Of a DNA stretch of 64,000 nucleotides, positions 9,131-18,147 are shown piece after piece; position 1 is the stretch's first letter, and every line of letters begins with the position of its first letter. This stretch comes from Aurantiochytrium sp. KH105 (taxonomy: Eukaryota; Sar; Bigyra; Thraustochytrida; Thraustochytriidae), in NCBI GenBank assembly GCA_003116975.1, contig BGKB01000070.1, forward strand, positions 278,920-342,919, read 5' to 3'. Position numbers and translations under genes: made by a program. Under the pieces are notes generated by a model. The model was not told where the DNA came from and did no database searches. It was given only the letters and a program-made list of their open reading frames with translations.

Positions 9131-10659
9131 GTTCCCCTCGAAGCAAGCTTATGAGCTGACAAAGGTCGTAAAAGTAGCAAGGGTCGAGGAGCTCGTTCTG
9201 TGTTGTACTCGTGTACGTCCGGCGCGGCCACGGAAACGAGAAGAGCAGGCAGAAATTCGAAAGAAGCCCCCCACCTCTTCCTCTGCGAGGACGCGCACGG
9301 CCTCTCCGCGATCCGCTCCACACGGACGCAGTCTTCCGCACGCGTTCGCTCCTTTGTCGCAAAGTCGCCAACGAGCACACGCACGTGTTGTGTAGAATAT
9401 TTACGTGTCTTGGTGTATGTGCTTGCGAGCTTGCGAGCTTCGCGCGCTCCTCCGCTCGACCCTCACCGGGCCTCCGGGCTTCGCCCAGCGAGAGCTTTGG
9501 TCTCTCGCCACGCGCGAGCGTGAGGCGGCTCGCGCGAGGTGACCAAGATTTACTCTCCCTGCCCAAGGCCGCTTGCAGCCAGCCGGGCAGCGCATCCTTC
9601 GTCTCTCGTGTGACCACCTCCGAGACTCGCGCGGTCCACGCGCCGTCGCCCTCGGGCACGCTTCACGTCTCGGCGTTTTCGTTGCACTTTGTCCAATCTC
9701 GGTACAATTACGGGGTGCTCGCTGGAAGTAACTGCGACCAGATTTCTTTCCCTCAAGGCTAATGATGTTCGAAGAAAATTGGATTGAAGTTCTAGAGTAG
9801 CCCCCAAATTGTGAGTGACTAAACCGCCGATTTACCCGAAGATTGCATAGTGCCCACTAGCTCAACGGTTAAATTTGGGCATATGGATGAACACTTGCTG
9901 GTCCCGACTTGAGTGAGAGAAGGAGCAAGCGAGCGAGCTTTGTTGTCCCAAGGGAAGCGTTGCAGCATGCGCGTGAGTTAGGGTAAAAAAGGAGGTGATG
10001 ATGCTGCTTTTGTGCTTCTCCTTTGAAACCCCAAAGAGCTTGGCCTCCTCTACTTGGTGGTACAATTCAATGACTACCACACTGCATTTGATCCGTCACT
10101 GTAATGGGGGTTGGCAAAAGGGTGGGGGGCGGCAGTGGCAGGTGGCTTGACAGGCTATAACGTCAAAAGAGACGTTCGTGTTCAAGCTGACGCGCAAGCC
10201 AGGAATCGGACGATGAAATGGGGTTGAAAACAGCTAGGAACAAGCGTAACTGAACGGCTTGCTGTCTTGGAGCACCCTGGTCTCGGAGTCCTGCTGAGAG
10301 CTGAGCGCCGAAAATAAGACATAATTTCCTCTACTAGGCCTACTACAAGGTAGAGCATTGGGGCGGAAGTCGAATGCCAATCGAGTGTGAATCCTGTAGA
10401 GTAGGTCTTTGCAGACCTGGTCGTGTGAGGCTAGGTCATGATGACTACGGATTCGGATGGAGAGGTGAACAGGGTTGTACGAGAGTGCTTTAAACGCTCG
10501 TTCGGCAACGTATTTGCGTAATGCAGCAGGTCTCACTGATCTGGTTATCCCCATGGAGTCGAGAACAGGGTTCCTTGGACGGGATTTTGGAAGGGCAGAG
10601 GACGAAGTTCTCAGGACTACAATATTCGGTGGCTGAAATAAGTTCGCAGAGAGAACTGC
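9131..10659. other. Intergenic region, no supported gene
   Basis: This stretch separates two minus-strand genes. Short open frames exist in all directions, but their translations are Arg/Ser/Pro-rich shadows of G+C-rich DNA with no family resemblance. A tRNA-like start at about 9851 does not complete a cloverleaf. It should hold the promoter of the giant gene and the 3' end of the 10660-12114 gene. Confidence 0.6.
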
Positions 10660-12114
10660 TCACTGCTTTGACATCTGGCGATACCAGCTCAGCAGCTGAG
10701 CCTTTTCTGCCTTAAGCTTGACGTTTTTATTCTTCAGATCCACGCTGTTGAGCTGCAAAGTCTTATTCTCGGCTTTTAATTCATTGATGGATTTGGCAGC
10801 GGTCTCCACGACGCGCTGTTGCGTCTCGATCTCTCTCTTGAGCGCCTCCAGCTCGTTTGTAAGGGAGCGAATTTCAAGGCGTGCAGCAGATGCCGCCAAT
10901 TTGTCGTCGAGATGCTCGGCCTCGCGGCGCGCGTCCTTCTCCTTTAGCGCCGCTAGCTCTCTCTCAAGGGAGCGAACTCCAGAAGCCGCCAATCTGTCGT
11001 GGAGATGCTCGGCCTCGCGGCGCGCGTCCTTCTCCTTTAGCGCTGCTAATTCTCTCTCAAGGGAGTGAACTCCAGATGCCGCCGATTTGTCGTTGAGATG
11101 CTCGGCCTCGCGGCGCGCGTCCTTCGCCTTTAGCTCCGCGAGCTGTCTCTCCAGGGAGCGAACGTGAAGGCGTGTGTTCAGCTCCCTGAGATCCTTGGAC
11201 TGATTTTCCAAATAGGAACCTTGATGGTGCTCATTTTGCGACCTGCGGCTTAAAGCCTTGAAGTAGTTATTCTCCTTCATCAGCTCCGATAGTTTCTTAT
11301 TGAGAGAGTGAACTTGCTGGCGAAAACCATCTGTCAGCATATTCGCTTTCTGCTGAGCAGATTCGTGGCGTGCCTTTGCAACGTCGGCATCGCGCATCAC
11401 GCGTTTGAGCTTCGCCTCCGCATCTACGGTTCTTTGGAGCGCGAGGTCCATCTCGGCCCGTCTCTTTCGCTCGGCCTGAATTTGGGCGTGCTCCATATCG
11501 CTTTTGGCAGCACGCGCGGCGGAGAGCGTGCGTCTTCCGGTCTCAAATATCTTGCCTGTCGGCGAGGCGATCTCACAGATGAGTCTCCGTTCTGCAGTAC
11601 TCCTCGGCGTGACCTTTTCGGTGAGCAGAACCCACCTGCTCGAATTCCACTCGGCCTGTTCGCCCGGCGGAGGGGGGGTCATCATGCTCGTTACCACCTT
11701 CACATCCATGATGTTTTTTAACACCCAATCATTCTTTTTCACGTTGAATGTAAAGGACTCTGGGCGGAAGTGATGCCATCTAAATTGCGCATTTGACTTC
11801 AGCGACAGAGACTTGGAGTTTGGCCGAAGTCGGGAGAAAATTTTGTCACGCGCTTTCTGGTCCTTTGGGTCTTTACCACGGCTTCCTCTAAGAATCCAGC
11901 TCATGCGGAAGTTACCCTCCTTTGCTTGGCACCATGGTAGCTCACATGCGCATCGCAATACCACTTTCCTCGTCTTCGCGGTCTTTGGGGTATTCGTGGC
12001 CTTCGCCTTGACTGATTCTGAGACCACGACAACTTCTTCGGTAGACCCTGAGGCCACGTCAGGGCTCGAAGTGGACCCCACGATCTCCACGGAGACGTCC
12101 TGCACGCTCGACAT
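10660..12114 (-). CDS. Coiled-coil protein with an N-terminal Cys/His region and 31-residue repeats
   Basis: 484 residues. The start is the first ATG after an in-frame TAG at 12187-12189. The N-terminal third has a C-x-C-x4-C cluster (CACELPWC), a W-x-L-R segment and HHFRPESF. This recalls the C2CH THAP zinc finger of DNA-binding proteins, but the Cys that normally precedes the HF is replaced by Trp, so the likeness is weak. From about residue 190 to the end the chain is charged and heptad-like, a long coiled coil. Within it three near-identical units of 31 residues (key pattern SLEREL-ALK-KDARREAEHL) lie end to end at 10885-11163. Cellular role is unknown; a scaffold, or a DNA-linked protein if the finger is real. 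Confidence 0.75.
   Translation of the reverse strand: MSSVQDVSVEIVGSTSSPDVASGSTEEVVVVSESVKAKATNTPKTAKTRKVVLRCACELPWCQAKEGNFRMSWILRGSRGKDPKDQKARDKIFSRLRPNSKSLSLKSNAQFRWHHFRPESFTFNVKKNDWVLKNIMDVKVVTSMMTPPPPGEQAEWNSSRWVLLTEKVTPRSTAERRLICEIASPTGKIFETGRRTLSAARAAKSDMEHAQIQAERKRRAEMDLALQRTVDAEAKLKRVMRDADVAKARHESAQQKANMLTDGFRQQVHSLNKKLSELMKENNYFKALSRRSQNEHHQGSYLENQSKDLRELNTRLHVRSLERQLAELKAKDARREAEHLNDKSAASGVHSLERELAALKEKDARREAEHLHDRLAASGVRSLERELAALKEKDARREAEHLDDKLAASAARLEIRSLTNELEALKREIETQQRVVETAAKSINELKAENKTLQLNSVDLKNKNVKLKAEKAQLLSWYRQMSKQ
10885..11163 (-). repeat. 93-bp tandem repeat inside the coiled-coil gene, three copies
   Basis: Three copies of a 93-base unit (11163-11071, 11070-10978, 10977-10885) encode 31 residues each and are highly similar in DNA as well as protein, which points to recent duplication. 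The unit keeps the reading frame and extends the coiled coil. Confidence 0.85.
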
Positions 12115-12162
12115 CGCGGTCGCGTCCGTGCCGGCGCAGCAAGCGCAAGATCTTGCACTCGT

Positions 12163-12186
12163 CTGCTGCTGCTGCTGCTGCTGCTG
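12163..12186. repeat. (CTG)8 microsatellite in the leader of the coiled-coil gene
   Basis: Eight CTG units, read as CAG on the minus strand, sit between the upstream in-frame stop (12187-12189) and ATG 12114. They are therefore probably untranslated leader and not poly-glutamine. Confidence 0.85.
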
Positions 12187-12189
12187 CTA

Positions 12190-12742
12190 ATCACCTCGAC
12201 GATCAGAGCTTTTGTCTGCCGGGGCAGAGTCTCCGTCTGTCCGCCGCTCGAGATCGCCTCCAAGTGCCGGGCGTGGTGTCTCCCGCGGGGTCTTCCTCCA
12301 CTGTCCTCGCGTCCTCGGCGCTCGAACGATGATTGCCGCGCGCCAAGGCACGCCATGCTCGATGGGAAAAACCCAACCCAAGTCTTCTTCTTCTTCTCCT
12401 TCTTCTTCTCCTTCTTCTTTCTTGACGATCCTTTCATTTCAAACGAGGCAAGACGAGGGAAATGATTTGAAAATTCGAAAAGGAAACAGAAACACAGAAA
12501 CAGCGATTTGAAAATTCGAAAAGGAAACTGCGAAGGGCAGAATCGAGAAGGCGAGGCGGACGCGCCCTCGCAGAGCGGGAGCGGGCTCGCGGGCGCGGCG
12601 CGAGGCGGGAGCGAGGGAGAGGGCGACAGCGCGGCGCGCGGGCTTGCTTCGCCTCGCCCAGCGCGCGAAGGCGCTCGTCTTAGGGAGGCAGGCGAGAGAA
12701 GGATCGTTCGTTCGATCGATCGAGAGATCGAAGGAAAACCGG
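12190..12742. other. Divergent intergenic region between two gene starts
   Basis: This region separates the minus-strand start at 12114 from the plus-strand start at 12743 and should hold both promoters. It contains a pyrimidine-rich TTC/TCC tract at about 12378-12422 and an imperfect direct repeat around 12466-12530 (GATTTGAAAATTCGAAAAGG occurs twice). No TATA-like element stands out. Confidence 0.5.
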
Positions 12743-13927
12743 ATGAGCGACGAAGGCGCCGACGCGAAGGGCGCGACGGGCGCAGGCGCAGAAGGCGCGC
12801 TGGAGCCGCAGACGGTGGAGGTGAACGGCGTGAAGATCACGCAGTACGGCTCCGTGCGCGTGGCAGAGAGCGTCGATGCTTTGGGGAAACGGAGCGAAGG
12901 TGACGAAGCGCCCAAGACCCACGACGATGATGCCGCAGCGCCGAAACCCGGCGAGGAAGGGTACCTGAGCGATGACGAAAAGGATGAGGAGCTCCCACCA
13001 GCGCTAAGGTTCATCGGACCTGGAGACGTTACGGACATTAGCGACCCGAACATGGAGCGATACGAGTGGATCGGAACATCGGGCCAAAAAGTGACGGTCG
13101 TCACTGGCGTTGAACACTTGACCAACCTCGAGTCTTTTTGCCTGCGAGCCAACTTTGTACGCGAAGTGTCAGGACTAGCCTCGCTCACCAACCTTGTCTC
13201 GCTGGAACTTTACGAGAACAGACTCAACACGCTCGAAGGCGTACAGCATTTGGTCAATTTGACAAATCTCGACATTTCATACAACCGTCTTCGCGAGCTC
13301 GACCCGGCAATTCTCGCGCCTTTGACGCAACTTGAGCGTCTGCACGTCGCTGAAAACAAGCTCACCAAGATTCAAGGCCTCGAGACCCTCACAAACCTGC
13401 GCATTCTCGACCTTGGCATGAATCGAATTCGAAAGATGGAGGGTCTTGAAACACTGACGAAACTCGAGGAATTGTGGCTGGGCAAAAACAAGATACAGAG
13501 CATTGAAGGGATTGACTCGTTGAAAAGTCTGGTGCGGATGTCGGTGCAAAGCAACCGTCTGCGGCACATTGGCGACGGGCTTTCCGGCCTTGCTTCCCTC
13601 GAGGAGCTGTACCTAAGTCACCAAGGTATCGAGGAGTTCAGCGGTCTTGATGCTCTTTCAAACCTGAACACACTCGATGTGAGCAACAACCGTATCACCT
13701 CTATGGATGGACTTCCGGTGGAAAGCTTGCCAAAGCTTGAGGAGCTTTGGATGAGCTACAACGGGATTGCTTCCTTTGGAGAGATTGAAAAGCTGGCCCC
13801 ACTCGGAAGTCAGCTGGCCACAATCTATCTCGACCACAATCCTATCGAGCGCGACTTTGAGTACCGGAAGCGTCTCGCAGCAACGCTTCCCTCTCTTGTC
13901 CAGATCGATGCCGTTCGCTTCCGATGA
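12743..13927 (+). CDS. PPP1R7: SDS22-like leucine-rich repeat protein (protein phosphatase 1 regulatory subunit 7)
   Basis: 394 residues from ATG 12743, chosen because the upstream in-frame part is leader-like. A low-complexity, acidic N-terminus of about 100 residues is followed by some ten 22-residue SDS22-class LRRs. These have the pattern L-x-x-L-x-x-L-x-L-x-x-N-x-I, for example LTNLRILDLGMNRI. The chain ends in an LRRcap-like segment with IYLDHNPIERDF and a final LPSLVQID. Known SDS22 proteins bind the catalytic subunit of protein phosphatase 1 and guide its assembly and activity in mitosis. The repeat class and cap fit that family well; LRR proteins of other function are the alternative. 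Confidence 0.88.
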   Translation: MSDEGADAKGATGAGAEGALEPQTVEVNGVKITQYGSVRVAESVDALGKRSEGDEAPKTHDDDAAAPKPGEEGYLSDDEKDEELPPALRFIGPGDVTDISDPNMERYEWIGTSGQKVTVVTGVEHLTNLESFCLRANFVREVSGLASLTNLVSLELYENRLNTLEGVQHLVNLTNLDISYNRLRELDPAILAPLTQLERLHVAENKLTKIQGLETLTNLRILDLGMNRIRKMEGLETLTKLEELWLGKNKIQSIEGIDSLKSLVRMSVQSNRLRHIGDGLSGLASLEELYLSHQGIEEFSGLDALSNLNTLDVSNNRITSMDGLPVESLPKLEELWMSYNGIASFGEIEKLAPLGSQLATIYLDHNPIERDFEYRKRLAATLPSLVQIDAVRFR

Positions 13928-14927
13928 TCACGCAACCACCCAATCAATACATTAGAATCTTCTTTTCTGTCACGTATGCAGTAGTATCTCTGCAACATCA
14001 GCTTGTGAACGAGCCTCTCTCTCTCTTCTCCCATAACTTCCCAGAAGCGTCTTCTTGATGAACTAACCTTTTGATCCCCCTCCCTTTCCTCCCACATGCT
14101 TCGATCGCTCAACCAGTTCCCGTTCCCGCAACGCAAAAGCGGCTGCCGCCCGTAGCCCTTTCTAGCCTCCAGCTAGGGGCCTAATTGGTGGCCGCGCGTG
14201 GGTTCCCGTCCGGTTCCGCCGCGGTTCCGAGCTCGGTGGCGCCGTCAAGCGAGCGAGGGGCGGCGGGCGGCCAGATCAACTCCACCCCGCGCGAAACCAC
14301 GCGCAGGATCGGTACGTGCAGGCGGCGGCGCCCGGGCGGCGAGGGAGGGGCGCGGAGGCCGCGGCAGCCCGCGGCGAGCTCGCGCGCCGGCGGCCTCCGC
14401 TCGAGGCGAGGCAGCGATGCGGAGAGAGTCGGCGGCCCCGCTGTGATGACATGACCATGGGCGACGACCACGAGCGCAAGGTTGGGCGGTATGACGGCGC
14501 GCGAGGACGAGGCTGCGAGCGAGCCAGCGAGCGAGCGAGCGAGCACGCGGGGTGAAGGCGAAGGCTTGAGCCCGCAATTCGCGCTGCTTTGCAGTTGTCA
14601 GACGCAGCTTTGAGGCCTGCCCATGGGTCACGGCTCTCGCAGTTGAAGGACCGCCGTTAGTCTCGGCCGGCCTCCGCGTGATGTTGTGTCACGGCTTGAG
14701 CGTCGAGGAGAGTTCAAGCGAGATAGGGGAGAGGTGAAATGCGGAGGAGGACGAGAAGGAGAAGAGAATGATGACTGACAATGTGGAAACGACAATTCGT
14801 GGCTGCGAATTCTGTTTTGGAACGTGCACAGGAGCTTGATTTGAAGGCGGGGCGACGAGAATCAGCAACAAGAAGAAGCACCCATCACCAGCTAGCGTTG
14901 TTGCAGTACACGTAGATTTCGGGCAAG
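13928..14927. other. Intergenic region, no supported gene
   Basis: This stretch lies between two plus-strand genes. It is G+C-rich with AGCG-type simple sequence at about 14515-14550. Overlapping open frames on both strands give only low-complexity Arg/Ala/Pro translations. It should hold the SDS22 terminator region and the promoter of the translation-factor gene. Confidence 0.6.
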
Positions 14928-17822
14928 ATGAGCAAGAAGAAGGGCAAGAAGATGGGCCTTGGGGAGTTCCTTGGCAAGGACTTCAAGGGTGAGAACGATG
15001 TTCTCCCCCGTGCCCCAAGTGGCATGCCCCGCGAGGACCGCCGCGGCCGTGGCGCCCCCGGCGGCGGCTTCGGCGGTGGCTTTGGCGGCGGCTTCGGTGA
15101 AGGTGGCGGCGCTGACGGCGAATGGACGCGTGGCGGCGGCGGCGGCGGCGGTGGTGCATTCGGTGAAGGCGGCGGTGGCGGCGGCTTTGGCGATGAGCCC
15201 ATGTTTTCGGCTGCCGACGAGGACACCCAGTGGCGTCGCGGCCCGGCACCCCCCACGCGTGGTGGCCCTGGTGCCGGCGGCGGCTTCGGCGGCCCTGGTG
15301 CTGGTGGATTTGGTGGCCCTGGCCCTGAGCCTGACGAGTGGCGTTCGGGTCCTCCTGCCGGTGGCATGGGTATGGACGGCCCCGCATTTTCGGCCGCGGA
15401 TGCCGAAGACGAGTGGCGCCGTGGACCTCGTGCTGGCGGCCCTGCCATGACGGGCGGCGAGGCCCCGATGGCCAGCGCCGCCGACGGCGAGGACGATTGG
15501 CGCCGTACACGCATCCAACAGGCCCCTGTTCCTGAGCGCGCGGGGTCTGGCCCCGCTCCGGTCAGCGAAGCCGATAGCGTCGACCAGTGGCGTCGGAGTA
15601 CCCCTCCTGCTGCCGCTCCTGCTGCTGCTGCCGGTGGCGCCGAATCTACAAGGGCGAATCCCCTGGCGGAGGACAACTGGCGCCGCGGCGGGGCCCCGCC
15701 CGTCCAGGCGAGCAGCACCCCGCAGCCTGAGGAAGACAACTGGCGTCGCGGACCGCCTCCTGCCGCCGCCACCCCGCCTCCGGCCGCCGAAGACGCGGAA
15801 GAGTCCCGTCCTCGTTTGAAGCTTAACAAGCCCAAGCGCGCCGGCGAGGAAACGACGAAGAAGGATTCCGAGGGCGAGGCCTCTGCTCCTGCACCTGAAA
15901 GCGAGACCCCTGCCGCTGAGGAGAAGGCTGAAAAGACTGAGGAAGCCGCGGTGGAAGACAAGCCGACGAGCCCGGCACCGGAAAAGCCGGCTGCGGGAGA
16001 GGCCAGCGAGGCTACCAGCGAGGCCGCCGAGGCGTCCAGTGAGACCAAGCCAAAGAAGGAAGGAGGCGACAAGTGGGACAGCATCTTCGCATCGTCTCGC
16101 GCCAGCAAGGACACCGAGCGTCATCGCATGTTCGGCGACCGCGACCGCGACATGGAGCGCGAGCAGGAATTTTCCGCCTTCAACTCGCGTCGCGGAGCCC
16201 CTGCTGCGCCCGCAGCCTTCAATCGTGGACCTCGCGAGGGAGGTGCTGATGGCCCGTTCGCCGGTCGCAGCGGACCTGGTGGCTTTGGTGGTCCCGGTGG
16301 ACCTGGTGGCGCTCCCCGCGAGCGTCCTGGATCGCACGCTTTCGGCACTTCTCGTCGCGGCCTCGACGAGGAGGGAGGCTTTGGCGGCCCACAGGCAGGA
16401 GGACCCGGTGCGGCCGGCCCCGGTGGCTTTGGCGGTGGCATGCGCGGTCCACAGGCGGACTTCCCCATGGGCGGTCGTCGCCAGCCCGATTACGATCGCG
16501 AGCGCGCTTCCATGGCCTTTGGAAGCAGCGGCCGTCGTGATCGGGACATGGAGCAGCAGCAGGGTGGCTTTGGTGGCCCCGGCGGCTACGGTGGTCCGGG
16601 AGGCCCCGGCGGCTACGGTGGTCCTGGAGGTCCCGGTGGCTACGGTGGCCCTGGAGGTCCTGGCGGCTACGGTGGTCCCAGCGGTCCTGGTTATGGTGGT
16701 GGTGGTAGTCGTGGCGGTGCAATGGACGACGAGCCCCCTGGCCGCCCCAAGCTGGGCGTGCGGCGTAACCGGAACCTTGCTGAGCTTGCTGAGCTTGGCA
16801 ACGCTGGCACCGACTGGGCCGAGGATGGAGCTGACGAGAAGCAGGGTGCCACCAAGCCCAAGGAGCAGAAAAAGCTTACCGAAGAAGAACTTCAGGCCCG
16901 CACCGAAGCTATGCTCAAGACGTACATGCTCATGGAGAACAAGAAGGACGCCGTGGCTGCGGTACGCGAGCTCAACAGCAAGGAGTACATGCCCCAGGTG
17001 ATTCGCAAGACGGTGCTTCGCGGCAACAAGGAGGGTGTCAAGGAGTGCAAGGTGGCTGTTTCTCTGATCACTGCTCTTGTCAAGGAGGAGATTGCCACGT
17101 CCGCCGATGTGGCCGAGGGCCTCGAGCTTGTCTGCGCCAAGCAAAAGGAGAAGATTGACGCGGGTGACGACGTTGACAAGGATCGCCTTGCCAACACGCG
17201 CCGTATTGCCAAGTTGCTTCAGGAGAACGAAGCCTTTGGTGACGAGGATCTCGGTGAGGCACTCGTCTCTGTCGCTCTGCCCGACTTTAAGAAGAAGTCC
17301 GCTGGTGAAGAGAGCGAAGGCGACTCCGTCGATACCAAACTCATTGACGAGCTCATCTCCTCGGGAGTCATGGGCAAGGACCTCGCCGACAAGGTGGACG
17401 TGAGCAAGGTCAGCGCAGACTTTGCCATTGTCTTTGTCGAGCGTGCGCTTGCTGCGCATCCCGAGTATGTCGAGGAGGAAACGTGCAAGTGGGCCTCGCC
17501 CACGGGCTATGGCCCGCTGCTTGGCAAGCTTCTCTATGCCGAGGAGCCATCGAGCGAGCAGCTGCAGCTTCAGATGAAGATGCTCTTTGCTGTGCAGGCT
17601 GCCTTTCACAAGGCGGGCTTCCCTCGCGCCTCAAACCAGCAGAGCCTCCTGGAAAAGGTGTTCATGCTCTTTTACAACAACGACGTTGTTCCACCGGAGG
17701 CAATCATCGAGTGGAAGGACGATCTCACTGACACGGATGGCAAGGTCACTGCGCTCGTGCAGACGGCCCAGTTCGTGGCCTGGCTCGAGGAGGATGATGA
17801 CGAGGACGAGGATGAGGATTAG
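14928..17822 (+). CDS. Composite eIF4B/eIF4G-like translation initiation factor (WRRG repeats, MA3, W2)
   Basis: 964 residues. The N-terminus KKKGKKMGLGEFLGKDF matches the opening motif of eIF4B. It is followed by about eight acidic-W-R-R-G repeats (such as EDNWRRG, residues 65-275), KLNKPKR near 298 and a Gly-rich GGYGGPGGP tract at about 545-585. These are eIF4B-like features, although no RRM is seen. The C-terminal third is different: an MA3 domain (about 651-775, LKTYMLMENKKDAVAAVREL) and a W2/eIF5C domain (about 802-960, ending FVAWLEE before an acidic tail). These are the eIF4A- and kinase-binding modules at the end of eIF4G. No MIF4G domain is present. The protein probably binds eIF4A during mRNA recruitment. 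Strong codon bias suggests high expression. Confidence 0.88.
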   Translation: MSKKKGKKMGLGEFLGKDFKGENDVLPRAPSGMPREDRRGRGAPGGGFGGGFGGGFGEGGGADGEWTRGGGGGGGGAFGEGGGGGGFGDEPMFSAADEDTQWRRGPAPPTRGGPGAGGGFGGPGAGGFGGPGPEPDEWRSGPPAGGMGMDGPAFSAADAEDEWRRGPRAGGPAMTGGEAPMASAADGEDDWRRTRIQQAPVPERAGSGPAPVSEADSVDQWRRSTPPAAAPAAAAGGAESTRANPLAEDNWRRGGAPPVQASSTPQPEEDNWRRGPPPAAATPPPAAEDAEESRPRLKLNKPKRAGEETTKKDSEGEASAPAPESETPAAEEKAEKTEEAAVEDKPTSPAPEKPAAGEASEATSEAAEASSETKPKKEGGDKWDSIFASSRASKDTERHRMFGDRDRDMEREQEFSAFNSRRGAPAAPAAFNRGPREGGADGPFAGRSGPGGFGGPGGPGGAPRERPGSHAFGTSRRGLDEEGGFGGPQAGGPGAAGPGGFGGGMRGPQADFPMGGRRQPDYDRERASMAFGSSGRRDRDMEQQQGGFGGPGGYGGPGGPGGYGGPGGPGGYGGPGGPGGYGGPSGPGYGGGGSRGGAMDDEPPGRPKLGVRRNRNLAELAELGNAGTDWAEDGADEKQGATKPKEQKKLTEEELQARTEAMLKTYMLMENKKDAVAAVRELNSKEYMPQVIRKTVLRGNKEGVKECKVAVSLITALVKEEIATSADVAEGLELVCAKQKEKIDAGDDVDKDRLANTRRIAKLLQENEAFGDEDLGEALVSVALPDFKKKSAGEESEGDSVDTKLIDELISSGVMGKDLADKVDVSKVSADFAIVFVERALAAHPEYVEEETCKWASPTGYGPLLGKLLYAEEPSSEQLQLQMKMLFAVQAAFHKAGFPRASNQQSLLEKVFMLFYNNDVVPPEAIIEWKDDLTDTDGKVTALVQTAQFVAWLEEDDDEDEDED

Positions 17823-18147
17823 GCTGATGGAGCGGCGATATAAACCTTCTTTGTCTGCAGCGCATCATCGAGCGAGCAAGTCACGGCTGGCAAAGGTTCT
17901 GTTGTGTGTCTGCATAAGCGCTTGCAAGCAAAGCATCGACGTGCTGCGGAGACGCTCTCCGCTCTCTTTACGGAACATCATAGTAGAAAAAAAGAGAGAA
18001 AGTAACGGGAAAAAAATCATGAAAAATGATAAAGGCTTGCCTTTGGTGAAAGAAGAAGAGGAAAAAGGGAGCAAAATGGAAGGAGATTTCGGGAGGGGGA
18101 GGCTAACGAAAGAAAATTAAAACTCTACTTGCTTCATGGCCTCCGAA
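17823..18147. other. Convergent intergenic region
   Basis: A short A-rich stretch between the 3' ends of the plus-strand translation factor and the minus-strand PPPDE gene. Purine-rich runs at about 17985-18060 are compatible with 3' UTR sequence. No gene is seen. Confidence 0.6.

Noticed and set aside
9849-9920. tRNA-like sequence (GTGCCCA ... AGCTCAACGGTTAA)
   Set aside because: The first arm and D-loop look suggestive, but no D-stem partner, anticodon stem or T-loop GTTC-A can be found at the right spacing.
14892-17609. 905-codon open frame antisense to the eIF4B/eIF4G-like gene
   Set aside because: It arises from strong third-position G/C bias in the sense gene. Its translation is low-complexity without any domain, while the sense frame has clear MA3 and W2 domains.
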